Shown: one piece after another, positions 34,745-43,580 of the stretch | Numbering within the stretch: position 1 is the first letter of the stretch | Layout: every line of letters begins with the position of its first letter | Source: Roseicyclus sediminis | GTDB taxonomy: Bacteria > Pseudomonadota > Alphaproteobacteria > Rhodobacterales > Rhodobacteraceae | DNA length: 64,000 nucleotides | Assembly: GCF_025515305.1 (NCBI RefSeq) | Contig: NZ_JAOPHT010000005.1 | Location: forward strand, 124,001-188,000 | Reading direction: 5' to 3' | Notes under the pieces: model-generated | What the model was told of the DNA's origin: nothing | Databases searched by the model: none | What the model saw: the letters and a program-made list of their open reading frames with translations, nothing else | Position numbers and translations under genes: made by a program

Positions 34745-36267
34745 ACGGTCCGGGGATCGCGCGCCTCTCGCCGCAGTCGGCGCTGAGAATGCCCCGGGAC
34801 CTTGGCGGTCCCGGCCTGCTGGTCGGCTGGTCGATGGAGCGAGAGCATCTGCGAACGCCCGTCGGTTTCAGCTTCGGCGCCGCCGATACCTCGCCCGAGA
34901 CCGGTTTCGTCGATCCGATCCTCCTGAACCGCGAGGGCCACCTGCTGACCGTCGCGCCCACCGGCGCGGGCAAGGGCGTCGGCTGCATCGTGCCGGCGCT
35001 CCTGCACTATGACGGCCCGGCCATCGTGGTGGACCCCAAGGGCGAGAATGCCGCGATCACGATGCGGCGCCGGCGCGAGATGGGCCAGGAGGTCGTGGTG
35101 CTGGACCCGATGGGCCTGGTCGAGGGATCAGACGGGCAGTTCAACCCGCTCGACCTGATCGACCCGCGCTCGACCTCGGGCGTGGACGAGGCGGCGGCGC
35201 TCGTGCATGCGCTCCTGCCCGACGATTCCGACGATGGCAAGAACCTCTACTGGGTCAGCCGGGGGCGGCAGCTTCTGTTGGCGATCGTGCTGCATGTCGT
35301 GACCGACCTGCCGCGCAAGAAGCACACGCTGACCGAGGTGCGGCGCCTCGCCAATGCCGCGGCCTCCGATCCCGGCGCACTTGCGAAAACCTTCCTCGCG
35401 TCGCGCCACCCCGAGGTGCGGATGATCGCCGGCAACCTGCAGATCGGCGCGGACACGACGCTTGGCGGCATCCTGTCCTTCGCGCAGGAGGGAGTCGACT
35501 TCCTGCGCGGCCCCTCGCTGCAGAAGGCGATCGAGCGGACGAGCTTCGACATCGATCGCGTGGTTTCGGGCGCGCCGCTCACGATCTACATCGTCCTGCC
35601 ACCGCATATGCTGGGCAGCCACGGACGGTTCCTGCGGCTGTGGATCAGCGCGCTGATGTCGCTGATCATGCGGCGGCGGCGGCGGCCGGAAAAATCGACG
35701 CTCTTCATCCTGGACGAGGCCGCACAACTCGGTCCGCTCGACGAACTGCGCACCGCCGTGACGCTGATGCGAGGCTACGGGCTTCAGACCTGGACCTTCT
35801 GGCAGGACCTCAGCCAGTTGCGCATCCTCTATCCCGCCGACTGGCAGACCATGCTCAACAACTGCGCCGTGCTGCAGGCCTTCGGGCCGAACAACCTGAG
35901 CGCCGCCTCCGACGTGGCCGAGGTCTTCGGGGCGCTCGACGGCCGCGAGTTCCTCGCGCTCGAGGCCGACGAGATGCTTCTGCAGATCGCCGGCGACGAG
36001 GCGGTCGTCGCCGCGCGCCCGAACTACCTTCGCGACCCGCCGTTTCACGGGCTCCACGACGAAAACCCGTTCTTCGACACCGACCTCGACCCGGTGCCGC
36101 GCCCGGTGATCGACCGGACCTACCTGCGCGCCGCGCCGCCACCGTCGGCGGCAAGGTCCGAGGGCCGGAGCAAGGTGCGCCGTGGTCCGGGCCCGATCGA
36201 TCCGATCGACGACCTCGTCTCGCGCGAGATCCTGCGCCGGCTCGCGAATGCCAGCGATGACGCCTGA
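34741..36267 (+). CDS. VirD4/TraG-like ATPase without membrane anchor
   Basis: A 508-aa P-loop ATPase of the FtsK/HerA/VirD4 superfamily. Walker A is APTGAGKGV at residues 72-80, followed by AIVVDPKGENAA, and Walker B LFILDEAAQLG lies near residues 323-333. The C-terminal part resembles the TraM-recognition/TraG region (TWTFWQDLSQLRILY). Conjugative coupling proteins normally carry N-terminal membrane helices; this one has none. No relaxase, pilus or other type IV secretion gene is nearby. It is coupled to the 232-aa gene upstream and overlaps the SLOG gene by 11 bp. A DNA- or protein-translocating motor within a defence-like system is more likely than true conjugation. Confidence 0.87.
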   Translation: MNGPGIARLSPQSALRMPRDLGGPGLLVGWSMEREHLRTPVGFSFGAADTSPETGFVDPILLNREGHLLTVAPTGAGKGVGCIVPALLHYDGPAIVVDPKGENAAITMRRRREMGQEVVVLDPMGLVEGSDGQFNPLDLIDPRSTSGVDEAAALVHALLPDDSDDGKNLYWVSRGRQLLLAIVLHVVTDLPRKKHTLTEVRRLANAAASDPGALAKTFLASRHPEVRMIAGNLQIGADTTLGGILSFAQEGVDFLRGPSLQKAIERTSFDIDRVVSGAPLTIYIVLPPHMLGSHGRFLRLWISALMSLIMRRRRRPEKSTLFILDEAAQLGPLDELRTAVTLMRGYGLQTWTFWQDLSQLRILYPADWQTMLNNCAVLQAFGPNNLSAASDVAEVFGALDGREFLALEADEMLLQIAGDEAVVAARPNYLRDPPFHGLHDENPFFDTDLDPVPRPVIDRTYLRAAPPPSAARSEGRSKVRRGPGPIDPIDDLVSREILRRLANASDDA

Positions 36268-36769
36268 GCGCATCGGCATCACCGGACACCGCTGGAACCG
36301 GTTGCGGCGCAGCGCCGAGGCCGAGATCGTCGCGGCACTGGCGGTCGCTTTCGCGCAAATCGACGCGCGGGACGTGTCGAGACCGCGCCTTCTGGTGTCC
36401 GGCATGGCCGAGGGCACCGACCTGCTCGCCGCGCGGCATCGCCCGGCATCCTGGTCCCTCGAGGCCGTCCTGCCGCTGCCGGTCGATGCATGGCGGGCCT
36501 TCGTCGCGGAGCAGGAGGGCGTCACGGCGGCCGACATCGGACGGTTCGACGCGCAGCTGGCGCAGGCATCGACCCTTGTCCTTCCATCGATTGACGACGC
36601 CCCCGATTTCGACGGCCTCGCCCGTCACATCGCGAAAACCTGCCACAGGCTGATCGCGGTCTGGGACGGGACGGCAGGCCAACCGGGCGGAACCGGAACG
36701 GTCGTCTCGCTCGCCCGCGCGCGCGGCGTGCCGGTCCACGTCATCGGGGCCGGGGACTGGATGCGCTAG
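36257..36769 (+). CDS. SLOG-like (LOG/DprA-type Rossmannoid) protein
   Basis: A 170-aa cytoplasmic protein. IGITGHRWNRL at residues 6-16 and LLVSGMAEGTDLLAARH around residues 45-61 fit the SLOG superfamily (DprA, LOG, DUF1273 relatives), in which this pocket binds nucleotides or their derivatives. The end, VVSLARARGVPVHVIGAGDW, closes the Rossmann-like fold. SLOG proteins are proposed sensors or processors of nucleotide signals in bacterial conflict systems. The start (36257) lies inside the end of the VirD4-like gene. The stop overlaps the convergent 229-aa gene by 4 bp. Confidence 0.75.
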   Translation: MTPERIGITGHRWNRLRRSAEAEIVAALAVAFAQIDARDVSRPRLLVSGMAEGTDLLAARHRPASWSLEAVLPLPVDAWRAFVAEQEGVTAADIGRFDAQLAQASTLVLPSIDDAPDFDGLARHIAKTCHRLIAVWDGTAGQPGGTGTVVSLARARGVPVHVIGAGDWMR

Positions 36770-37455
36770 AACGGGATCTCGTCGTCGTCCCGGTCGGGAT
36801 GTGGCCCGTCAAGAGAGAGGGGCGCGTCGATGTCCGGCAGCGTGCCGGTGTCGAGCGGGTCGTCGTCCAGCATCTCCACCATGCCCGTGGGCTGAATCCG
36901 GAAATGCGCCGCGAAGGCGCCCTTGCCGTATTGCAGGACGGCGGCGGCATGGAGCGCCCCCTCGCGGTCCCGGCCGAGCAACTCCGGCGGCACCATCAGC
37001 GGCGCCAGGGCATCCCGGCCCGCCTCGGGCAGGAGCGGCAGCGATCGTTCGTCCAGAACGAAGAACGGCCCTTCCTCGCCGCGCACGAAGAAGCAGAAGA
37101 ACCGCATGTAGGGCAGCGCGACGCGGTCTTCGACGACGAGGCCGCTCTTGCGGTTGAGATCGTGGATCGCGGCCGAGCGCCCGTCGAGCCGCCAGAAGTC
37201 CCCGCCGAGCCAGAGCCAGCACGCGAGCACGCCCGTGGGTTTCCACGACGCATCCGCCGCCACGACAAGGCGGGCCTTCGCGTAGAATGGAAGCGTGTAG
37301 ACAAGGACCTCCGTGCCCTCGCCGATCCAGCCAAGCCCGTCCACCGGCGAGAGGTCGGAGACCAGCTTCGCCCGCTCCTCGTCCGTGGCGGGGCAGCCTG
37401 CGTCCTCGGTCACGCCGATCGCCGCGATGCGGGCCGCCATCTCGCTCATGCCCAT
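36766..37455 (-). CDS. Hypothetical protein downstream of patatin gene
   Basis: A 229-aa soluble protein with no domain I recognise. It has a compact alpha/beta look, aromatic-rich centre (YMRFFCFFVRGEEGPFFVLD) and an acidic tail ending DRDDDEIPF. The start ATG 37455 has GGAGG six bases upstream and overlaps the end of the patatin gene by 10 bp; an ATG at 37449 would give a standard 4-bp ATGA overlap. It is thus co-translated with patatin and may regulate or chaperone it. No signal peptide. Confidence 0.7.
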   Translation of the reverse strand: MGMSEMAARIAAIGVTEDAGCPATDEERAKLVSDLSPVDGLGWIGEGTEVLVYTLPFYAKARLVVAADASWKPTGVLACWLWLGGDFWRLDGRSAAIHDLNRKSGLVVEDRVALPYMRFFCFFVRGEEGPFFVLDERSLPLLPEAGRDALAPLMVPPELLGRDREGALHAAAVLQYGKGAFAAHFRIQPTGMVEMLDDDPLDTGTLPDIDAPLSLDGPHPDRDDDEIPF

Positions 37456-38501
37456 GGCAAGACCTCCCCCGGAGCCATATCCGACAAGATGCGCTCACCC
37501 GCGCGCGCACCGATTTCCCAGGCCACATCCGGCAGCGTCGTATCGTCCATGCGGCGCAAACGGTTCAACACCCTGTCCGAGAGCGTCATCCCCAATTCCC
37601 GTTTCAGCCACTCCCGTTCCAGCCGCACGTCGAGGCGAAGCACTTCGAAAAGAGGATCGGGAAGAAAGGCGGTTCCGTCCCGCACGTCGCGGCCCAGAAG
37701 CCTGAGCATGTCGTCGATCATCTGCCCGCCATGCCGCACCGATGACAGGAGCGCATTGAGCGCGAGCGTGCCGGAGGTCATCGACATCAGCCGGTCGGGG
37801 GACTGCTGATTGCGGTAGGCGCCGGTCCCCACGGACACGATCCGGAGCTGCCCTGCCCGGAGCGGCCAGCCGAACCCCTGCGCGGGCATCGCGACAAGCT
37901 GCAGGAGCGCGAGGGCGGGATTGTTGTAGGGCGTAACGCCGGCGTCGATGAAGATGCCGTGATCGTCGCGCGCCACGGGGATCGGTTCGGGCTCGAAATA
38001 ATGCGGCGCGGCGGTCGCGGCCCGAACGAGGTCGGCAAGGAGATAGTGCCGGTTGCCGATGTAGCTGCCATCGGGCGGATCGTCCCAGAAGGGGGCCGCC
38101 GGGTTGTTGGTGACCGTCCAGACGCTGTCGGTATCGAGCCGCTTGACGAAAAGTGCCAGATGCGTGGCGAGGTCGGACGTCTCGAGCGTGCGGTCGCCGC
38201 AGATGTCGCGGATATGCGCCTCCATCGGCTCTTCGTCGAAAAGGGCGTGGATGCCCGGCAGACGAAATCCCGTGCGGCGGAAGACCTGCGGCGCGAGGTC
38301 CGTGTAGAAGCGCAGGATCTCGGGCACGGGCAGGCCCAGGGCGAGCCCCGTGGCGATCACCGCACCGGTGGAGGTGCCGCCGATCAGGTCGAAGCGCGAC
38401 GCGAGCGGCCCGCCGCCGAGCCGCTCCTCGAGCTGCGACAGAAGGCCAAGCGCGATCACCCCGCGCAGACCACCACCGTCGAGCGAAAGGATCGTCCTCA
38501 T
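37446..38501 (-). CDS. Patatin-like phospholipase (CapV-like)
   Basis: A predicted lipid acyl hydrolase of 351 aa. All catalytic parts are present: the oxyanion-hole DGGGLRG at residues 8-14, the nucleophile elbow GTSTG at 42-46 (Ser44), and the DAG motif at 186-188 (Asp186). AATAAPHYFEP at about 161-171 is family-typical. There is no signal peptide. Patatins serve as membrane-degrading effectors in CBASS and other nucleotide-signalled immune systems. No CD-NTase is seen here, but SLOG, RyR and STAND proteins flank it. Start 38501 is chosen because the patatin fold begins at once and AAGGGGG lies upstream; ATG 38555 is an alternative. Confidence 0.88.
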   Translation of the reverse strand: MRTILSLDGGGLRGVIALGLLSQLEERLGGGPLASRFDLIGGTSTGAVIATGLALGLPVPEILRFYTDLAPQVFRRTGFRLPGIHALFDEEPMEAHIRDICGDRTLETSDLATHLALFVKRLDTDSVWTVTNNPAAPFWDDPPDGSYIGNRHYLLADLVRAATAAPHYFEPEPIPVARDDHGIFIDAGVTPYNNPALALLQLVAMPAQGFGWPLRAGQLRIVSVGTGAYRNQQSPDRLMSMTSGTLALNALLSSVRHGGQMIDDMLRLLGRDVRDGTAFLPDPLFEVLRLDVRLEREWLKRELGMTLSDRVLNRLRRMDDTTLPDVAWEIGARAGERILSDMAPGEVLPWA

Positions 38502-38744
38502 CGCGCGCCGCAGCCCCCTTTCCTGTCGGCCGGCGCTCGGGCGGGACGCGGCCATCCTGGTTCAGCCGTGCATCACGCCGGCCCGGGGGGCACCGTCGCG
38601 CGGCTTGAAACCGATGGCAACCTTCCGGTGACCCGGGCAGGAAGCATTTGATTTCGGTGGCCTTCCCCCGAATACTGTTGCGCAGCAACCAGCGCCGGGA
38701 CCCTTGCAGCATCACGTCGTCACCAGTTTAGCCCCCGAGGCGCA

Positions 38745-41294
38745 ATGCAGCAGGCGGTCCAACACTGCCGCACGCGGCTTCTTCCGCCCGCGCGGGCGCG
38801 CGATGCCATGAGCCTGAACTCCCAGCGTCCGGGGCGCGTCCGGCGAGGCCTTCTTTTCCGGCAATGGCTGTGGCTGTGCTCGATCCTCTTCGTCGTCGTG
38901 ATCCTTTGCCTCGGCACGGCGGGCTACATGGAGGTCTGGGGACACGCGTTCTGGACCGGTGAGCCCTGGAAATCCCGGCCCGATGGCGTGGCCTTGCTGG
39001 ATTCCTTCTACAAGGCCGTCCAGCTTTTCGGCCTGAACCTCGAACTGCCCGACGCGGCGGGCGCCGACCCCACCGCGCCTGCCCAGGTCCGGCTTCCCTG
39101 GACGTTGGAGGTGGCGCGCATGTTCGCCCCCGGTGTCCTGATCGCGGCGGTCGTCAAGCTTCTGGCCAACGATTTCGGGCTCTGGGTGCAGCGGCGCCTT
39201 CACACGCGTCGGGCCAATGCACCTCGTGACGTGGTCATCGGCTTCGGCCCCGTCGGCCGCGAGATCGGCCGGCGTCTTCTCAGGCGGGGCCGCGCCGTCA
39301 CCTGGATCGACCGGGTCGAGGGCAGCGACGAGGACATCCGCGAGGCACGCGAGGCCGCCGAAAGGATGGGCGGTTTCCTCGTGACCGGCGACCCTTCGGG
39401 CAGGCGACAGCTTCGGGCCGCGCGCATCCGGCGCGCCGCGCGCGTCTACGTGGCACTGGGCGACGAGCTTGCAGGGTTCGACGCCGCCGAGGCCGTGCAG
39501 GCCGCTGCCCCCAGACTGCGCGACATCCGCATGTTCACCGAGAACCCGGTCGTCGCCACGACCCTGTCGACGGCGGCCAGCGCGGGCTTCGCCACGGGGC
39601 GCGGCGTGGAACTCTTCAACCTCCGCGCCGAGGCCGTGCGCCGCCTCGTCCTGACGGCACGCTGGGACCGGACCGCGATGCTGCTGGGGCAGGACCGGGT
39701 GCACCTGGTGATCGCGGGCTTCGGCTGGCAGGGCGAGGCGCTGCTGGAAGAGACCCTGACACTGTCCAACAGGGCCGGCCTGAAGCCGCCGCTCGTCACC
39801 GTCATCGACACCGACGCCGAGGCGGCGCGCAGCAGGTTCACGCGCCGCAGCCCCGCCCTTCTGTCGGACGCGAATGCACTCGGTGTCCACGACTGGCTGC
39901 CGCCGCGCTTCGTGACGGCGGACCTCGAAACGGTCGACTTCGCGTCGCTCGACCTGCGGGAGGCGGAGGGACAGGCCGCGATCCCGGTCACCGCCTGGGC
40001 GATCTCGACCGGAGACGACGACCTCAACCTGCGCGCGGCCCTTGCCCTGCAGGCCGCGATCCAGACCTGCCGGCTCGATGGCGCGCCGATCCACGTGCGG
40101 GTCTGGGCCGGGCACGGCGGCGAGGCGCACGCGCTCGGCACCGACGGGATCACGCTCAGCACCGCCTTCGGCAGCCTCGACGACGGCCTCGACCAGACAA
40201 CCGCCCTCGATGGCGACCCCGATCGGCTGAGCAAGGCGCTGCACCGCGCCTACGAGGCAGCGCAGGAAGACCTGAAGCGCGCCGAGGCAGGTGACGCGGA
40301 CGGCGACGGCGGACCGGACGTTCCGGACTGGAACGGCCTTTCGGAATCCAAGAAGACCGCAAACCGTCGGGCGCATCGCCATGCGGCGATGAAGTTGGCC
40401 GATCTCGGCATGGACTGGCGCGCGTCGGGGGCCTGGGACCTGCCGCTCTTCTCCGCCGAAGACGCGGCGCGGTTCTCGGAGGCCCAGAACGGGCTTGCCC
40501 GGCACGGCTTCGCCGACATCGCGGCGGCGACCACGGACGCGACCCTGTTTCTCTCGGCGATGCGGAACGAGCATGACCGCTGGGTCATCGACCGGGCACT
40601 CGACGGATGGCGCCATGCCGGCAGCACAGAGGCGTCCGCGCGGGACGAGACCCGCATGCTGCACGAGAACATGGTCGCATGGGAGAAACTCGGCACGGTC
40701 CGCCAGAATGACGGGGTCCTTCTTCGTGCGCTGCTGTCGTTCCGGTCGGGCAACAGGCCCCCCGCGGCATTCCCCTCGAAGGTGATCCACGTGGCGCTGT
40801 CGTATGGCGATGCGTCCGGCGCAGCGGGGGCGGTGGTCCGGGCCGAAGCGCCCCCGCGTGAATGGGCCACGGCCACCGAGCTTCGCATCCTGCTGCCACA
40901 AGGCGACCGGGCCCGCCCGGAGAACACGAGGCTCGACCCCGACACCTACCCCTATCTGCAACTGGCGGACACGCTCATCGCGGTCGCGCGCGCCGGTCGC
41001 CTCTGTCGCCTGACATTGCTATTCCCGGCGCCGCCCGTGCCGAAGATACTCGCGCTCGCCAACACGCTCGCCGGGGCCGTCGCGGGGCACGGCGTCACGG
41101 TCCATCCCGTCTGGGCCTGGAATGCAGGCGGCGGCGCGGAGCCCAGAGGCGGCGAACCCTTCGCCAGGCTGCAATACGAGATCGAACCGTCGCAATGGCT
41201 TCCCCCCGATCCCGTTATCGCCCGGCTCAGGCATGACACCGCCGTCTGGGGCCGCGTCCTGCCGCCTCGCGGGGGTCTCAAGACGCCCGAGTAA
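38745..41294 (+). CDS. Two-helix membrane protein with TrkA-N (RCK-like) and RyR domains
   Basis: An 849-aa protein. Membrane helices lie at about residues 43-66 (WLWLCSILFVVVILCLG) and 126-145 (MFAPGVLIAAVVKLLAN). The segment between contains SFYKAVQLFGLNLELP in place of a potassium-filter sequence. A TrkA-N Rossmann domain begins at about 161 (DVVIGFGPVGREIGRRL), and a second NAD-binding-like fold begins at about 318 (VHLVIAGFGWQGEALLEE). At about 603-672, RNEHDRWVIDRALDGWR, RMLHENMVAWEKL and NDGVLLRAL match the bacterial RyR domain. Such proteins are predicted nucleotide-gated channel-like effectors. Start 38745 has GAGG close by; ATG 38808 is possible. Confidence 0.83.
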   Translation: MQQAVQHCRTRLLPPARARDAMSLNSQRPGRVRRGLLFRQWLWLCSILFVVVILCLGTAGYMEVWGHAFWTGEPWKSRPDGVALLDSFYKAVQLFGLNLELPDAAGADPTAPAQVRLPWTLEVARMFAPGVLIAAVVKLLANDFGLWVQRRLHTRRANAPRDVVIGFGPVGREIGRRLLRRGRAVTWIDRVEGSDEDIREAREAAERMGGFLVTGDPSGRRQLRAARIRRAARVYVALGDELAGFDAAEAVQAAAPRLRDIRMFTENPVVATTLSTAASAGFATGRGVELFNLRAEAVRRLVLTARWDRTAMLLGQDRVHLVIAGFGWQGEALLEETLTLSNRAGLKPPLVTVIDTDAEAARSRFTRRSPALLSDANALGVHDWLPPRFVTADLETVDFASLDLREAEGQAAIPVTAWAISTGDDDLNLRAALALQAAIQTCRLDGAPIHVRVWAGHGGEAHALGTDGITLSTAFGSLDDGLDQTTALDGDPDRLSKALHRAYEAAQEDLKRAEAGDADGDGGPDVPDWNGLSESKKTANRRAHRHAAMKLADLGMDWRASGAWDLPLFSAEDAARFSEAQNGLARHGFADIAAATTDATLFLSAMRNEHDRWVIDRALDGWRHAGSTEASARDETRMLHENMVAWEKLGTVRQNDGVLLRALLSFRSGNRPPAAFPSKVIHVALSYGDASGAAGAVVRAEAPPREWATATELRILLPQGDRARPENTRLDPDTYPYLQLADTLIAVARAGRLCRLTLLFPAPPVPKILALANTLAGAVAGHGVTVHPVWAWNAGGGAEPRGGEPFARLQYEIEPSQWLPPDPVIARLRHDTAVWGRVLPPRGGLKTPE

Positions 41295-41396
41295 AGGGCC
41301 GCGCGTTCGGCCGATCGACGATCCGAGGATTTCCGGCGACGCACCCTGTTTTTCCGGCCAAGAACATGTCTTGATGGAAGGGGGACATTCCAGATC

Positions 41397-42947
41397 ATGG
41401 ACAGCGTTCGCTTCGCCGATTTCACCTTGCACCGACGCACGCGCCGGCTGACCCGCGATGACGAGGATCTCGCCATCGGGGCAAGGGCCTTCGATCTCCT
41501 CGACCTCCTGATCGCCGGACGCGACCGCGTGGTCAGCCGGGACGAGATCATGGCGACCGTCTGGCCCGAAACGGTGGTGGGCGACAATAACCTGAACGTC
41601 CAGGTCGCGAACCTGCGCCGGATCATCGGGGCGGAGTCGATCGTGACGGTTGCGGGACGCGGGCTTCGCTTCACGCTCGAGATCGCGGCGGAGGGGCCGC
41701 TCGCGCTCGGGCTGCCCGACAGGCCGTCCGTGGTCGTACTGCCATTCTCGGATCTCGGCGGCGATCCGGAGCTCGCATGGCTCGCCGACGGTTTCGCCGA
41801 GGATATCACGACCGAGCTGTCCCGCTTCCGCGATCTCTTCGTGGTCGCCCGGAACTCGGCCTTCGTCTACCGCGACATGCCGCGGGACCTTCGGAGGGTC
41901 TCGCGCGAACTCGGCGTCCGCTATGCCGTGGAGGGGAGCGTGCGCGCGACACCCCACCAGGTGCGTGTGACGGCCCAGCTGATCGACGCAACCACGGGCG
42001 GCCAGGTCTGGGCGGAGAACTTCGACCGGGGCCTCGGCAGGCATTTCGACACGCAGGCCCGCGTCGCGCGCGCCATCGTCACCTGCCTTGCGCCCCAGAT
42101 CGACCGGGTCGAGGCGGAACGGATCCGCACCGCCGCGCCCGGCGACCTCACGGCCCACGGCCTTGCGCTCCGGGGCTGGTCGGTCATCTCGGCGGGCGAC
42201 ATGGCCTACGACCGGGGACCCCGGGACAAGGCCGCGGACCTCGCACGGCAGGCACTCGCGCTTGACCCGAATTCCGCGCTCGCCTGGCGGGTGCTGGCCT
42301 GGGTCGCGTGGTGGAACGCGTATCATGTCACGACGCCGTCGGTGCCGCGGACCCTCGCCGAGGGGATCGAGGCTGCGACCTGCGCCATCGCCGCGGATCC
42401 GACCGACCACCACGGTCGCCGGCTTCGCGCGCTCCTGCATTTCCTCAACCAGGACCCTGAAACCGGACTGCCCGAGCTGCGCCAGGCCCACGAGATGAAC
42501 CCCAATTGCGCCGTGACGCTTGCATGGCTCGGACTCTACGAGGGGTTCCATGGTGAAGCCGACCGGGGCGTTCCATTGGCCGAGGCCGCCCTGCGACGCA
42601 GCCCGCGCGATCCGTCCCGCGGATCGATGCTCGTCGTTCTGGGCTTCGCGCAGTTCGCGGTGCGGAACTACGCCGCCGCCGCCGAGGCCGCGGAGGCCGC
42701 GCTGTCGGAATCCGCGGGCAGCGCGACACCCCTCATCCTCGCGGCCATCGCCTGGGTGGGTGCGGGGCGCACCGACCGGGCCGCGGCCGCCTTCGCGCGG
42801 GTCGCGACAATCGCACCGTCGCTCGTCGAGGCGAGGCTGGCGGGGCGTTGGCTGACGTCCAACCCCGACTACCTCGCGCGGGCGCATACCTTCTTTCGCA
42901 TCGCCGGCGGCCTTGCCCCTGCCGATGCAGCAGCGGCACTGCGGTGA
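41397..42947 (+). CDS. Winged-helix (OmpR/CadC-type) regulator with TPR-like C-terminus
   Basis: A 516-aa protein. Residues 1-100 form a Trans_reg_C winged helix (FDLLDLLIAGRDRVVSRDEI, NNLNVQVANLRRIIG). Residues about 110-230 match the TolB/FlgO-like region common in adenylate-cyclase-like regulators (VVVLPFSDLGGDPELAWLAD, YAVEGSVRATPHQVRVTAQL). The rest is helical repeats of TPR type. No receiver domain, cyclase domain or membrane helix is visible. GGAAGGGGG lies upstream but rather far from the ATG. It lies 102 bp after the RyR protein on the same strand and could regulate that cluster or the following small genes. Confidence 0.82.
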   Translation: MDSVRFADFTLHRRTRRLTRDDEDLAIGARAFDLLDLLIAGRDRVVSRDEIMATVWPETVVGDNNLNVQVANLRRIIGAESIVTVAGRGLRFTLEIAAEGPLALGLPDRPSVVVLPFSDLGGDPELAWLADGFAEDITTELSRFRDLFVVARNSAFVYRDMPRDLRRVSRELGVRYAVEGSVRATPHQVRVTAQLIDATTGGQVWAENFDRGLGRHFDTQARVARAIVTCLAPQIDRVEAERIRTAAPGDLTAHGLALRGWSVISAGDMAYDRGPRDKAADLARQALALDPNSALAWRVLAWVAWWNAYHVTTPSVPRTLAEGIEAATCAIAADPTDHHGRRLRALLHFLNQDPETGLPELRQAHEMNPNCAVTLAWLGLYEGFHGEADRGVPLAEAALRRSPRDPSRGSMLVVLGFAQFAVRNYAAAAEAAEAALSESAGSATPLILAAIAWVGAGRTDRAAAAFARVATIAPSLVEARLAGRWLTSNPDYLARAHTFFRIAGGLAPADAAAALR

Positions 42948-43074
42948 AGCGCTTCGACGCTGCCCGCTTTAGATCGTTTTAGGCGCATTGGTAGACGCCT
43001 CTCGGCGGATCGTAACAGTCTTCTCCGGGACGGGGCGGCAACGGAGCCGGCACCCCGCCGAGGAGGATCGAACC

Positions 43075-43407
43075 ATGCCGTTCTATTTGTACCAGCTCGC
43101 CTATTCCGGGGACGCCATCAAGGCGATGGTGGCCGATCCGACAGACCGCGAGGCCGCGGCGCGCAAACTGGTCGAGGCGCTCGGCGGCAAGCTGCACCAC
43201 ATGTTCTTCGCCTTCGGACAATATGACGTCGTCTGCCTGATCGAGGGGCCGGACGACATGTTCATGATGGCCGGCGCGGCGTCGGTCGCATCGGCCGGAA
43301 CGGTTTCCGCCTCGGCGACGACCAAGCTGATGACATCGGCCGAGGCGATGGCAGCCCTGAAGAAGGCTGGCGAGGTCACGGGCGCCTACAAGGCCCCGCA
43401 TGGCTGA
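43075..43407 (+). CDS. GYD-domain protein
   Basis: A 110-aa ferredoxin-like alpha/beta barrel protein of the GYD family (MPFYLYQLAYSGDAIKAMV, then FFAFGQYDVVCLIEGPDD). Function unknown; members often occur as small stress- or metabolite-related proteins. AGGAGG lies 9 bases before the ATG at 43075. The 127-bp gap upstream includes an AT-richer stretch (about 42968-42982) likely to contain its promoter. Confidence 0.82.
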   Translation: MPFYLYQLAYSGDAIKAMVADPTDREAAARKLVEALGGKLHHMFFAFGQYDVVCLIEGPDDMFMMAGAASVASAGTVSASATTKLMTSAEAMAALKKAGEVTGAYKAPHG

Positions 43408-43580
43408 GCCGGCGCGGGCGACCCCAGGGCCGCCCGCATCTCGGCATCCTGCAATTTCCGAAGACGTGAAGACATGACACCCACATCCCGGGCGCGCTGC
43501 GCCGTCCGAAACACGCCGCCGTCGGAACCTGTCCCCGGTCATGCTTCGGCTGTCCGGGGAGTGGCGTGGAGACTGACCTC

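Noticed and set aside
34741-36267. Conjugative element or T4SS locus around the VirD4-like gene
   Set aside because: No relaxase, VirB proteins, integrase, direct repeats or tRNA-linked attachment site seen nearby.
38712-42887. 749- and 622-codon minus-strand frames opposite the RyR protein and the TPR regulator
   Set aside because: Shadows of recognised plus-strand coding regions.
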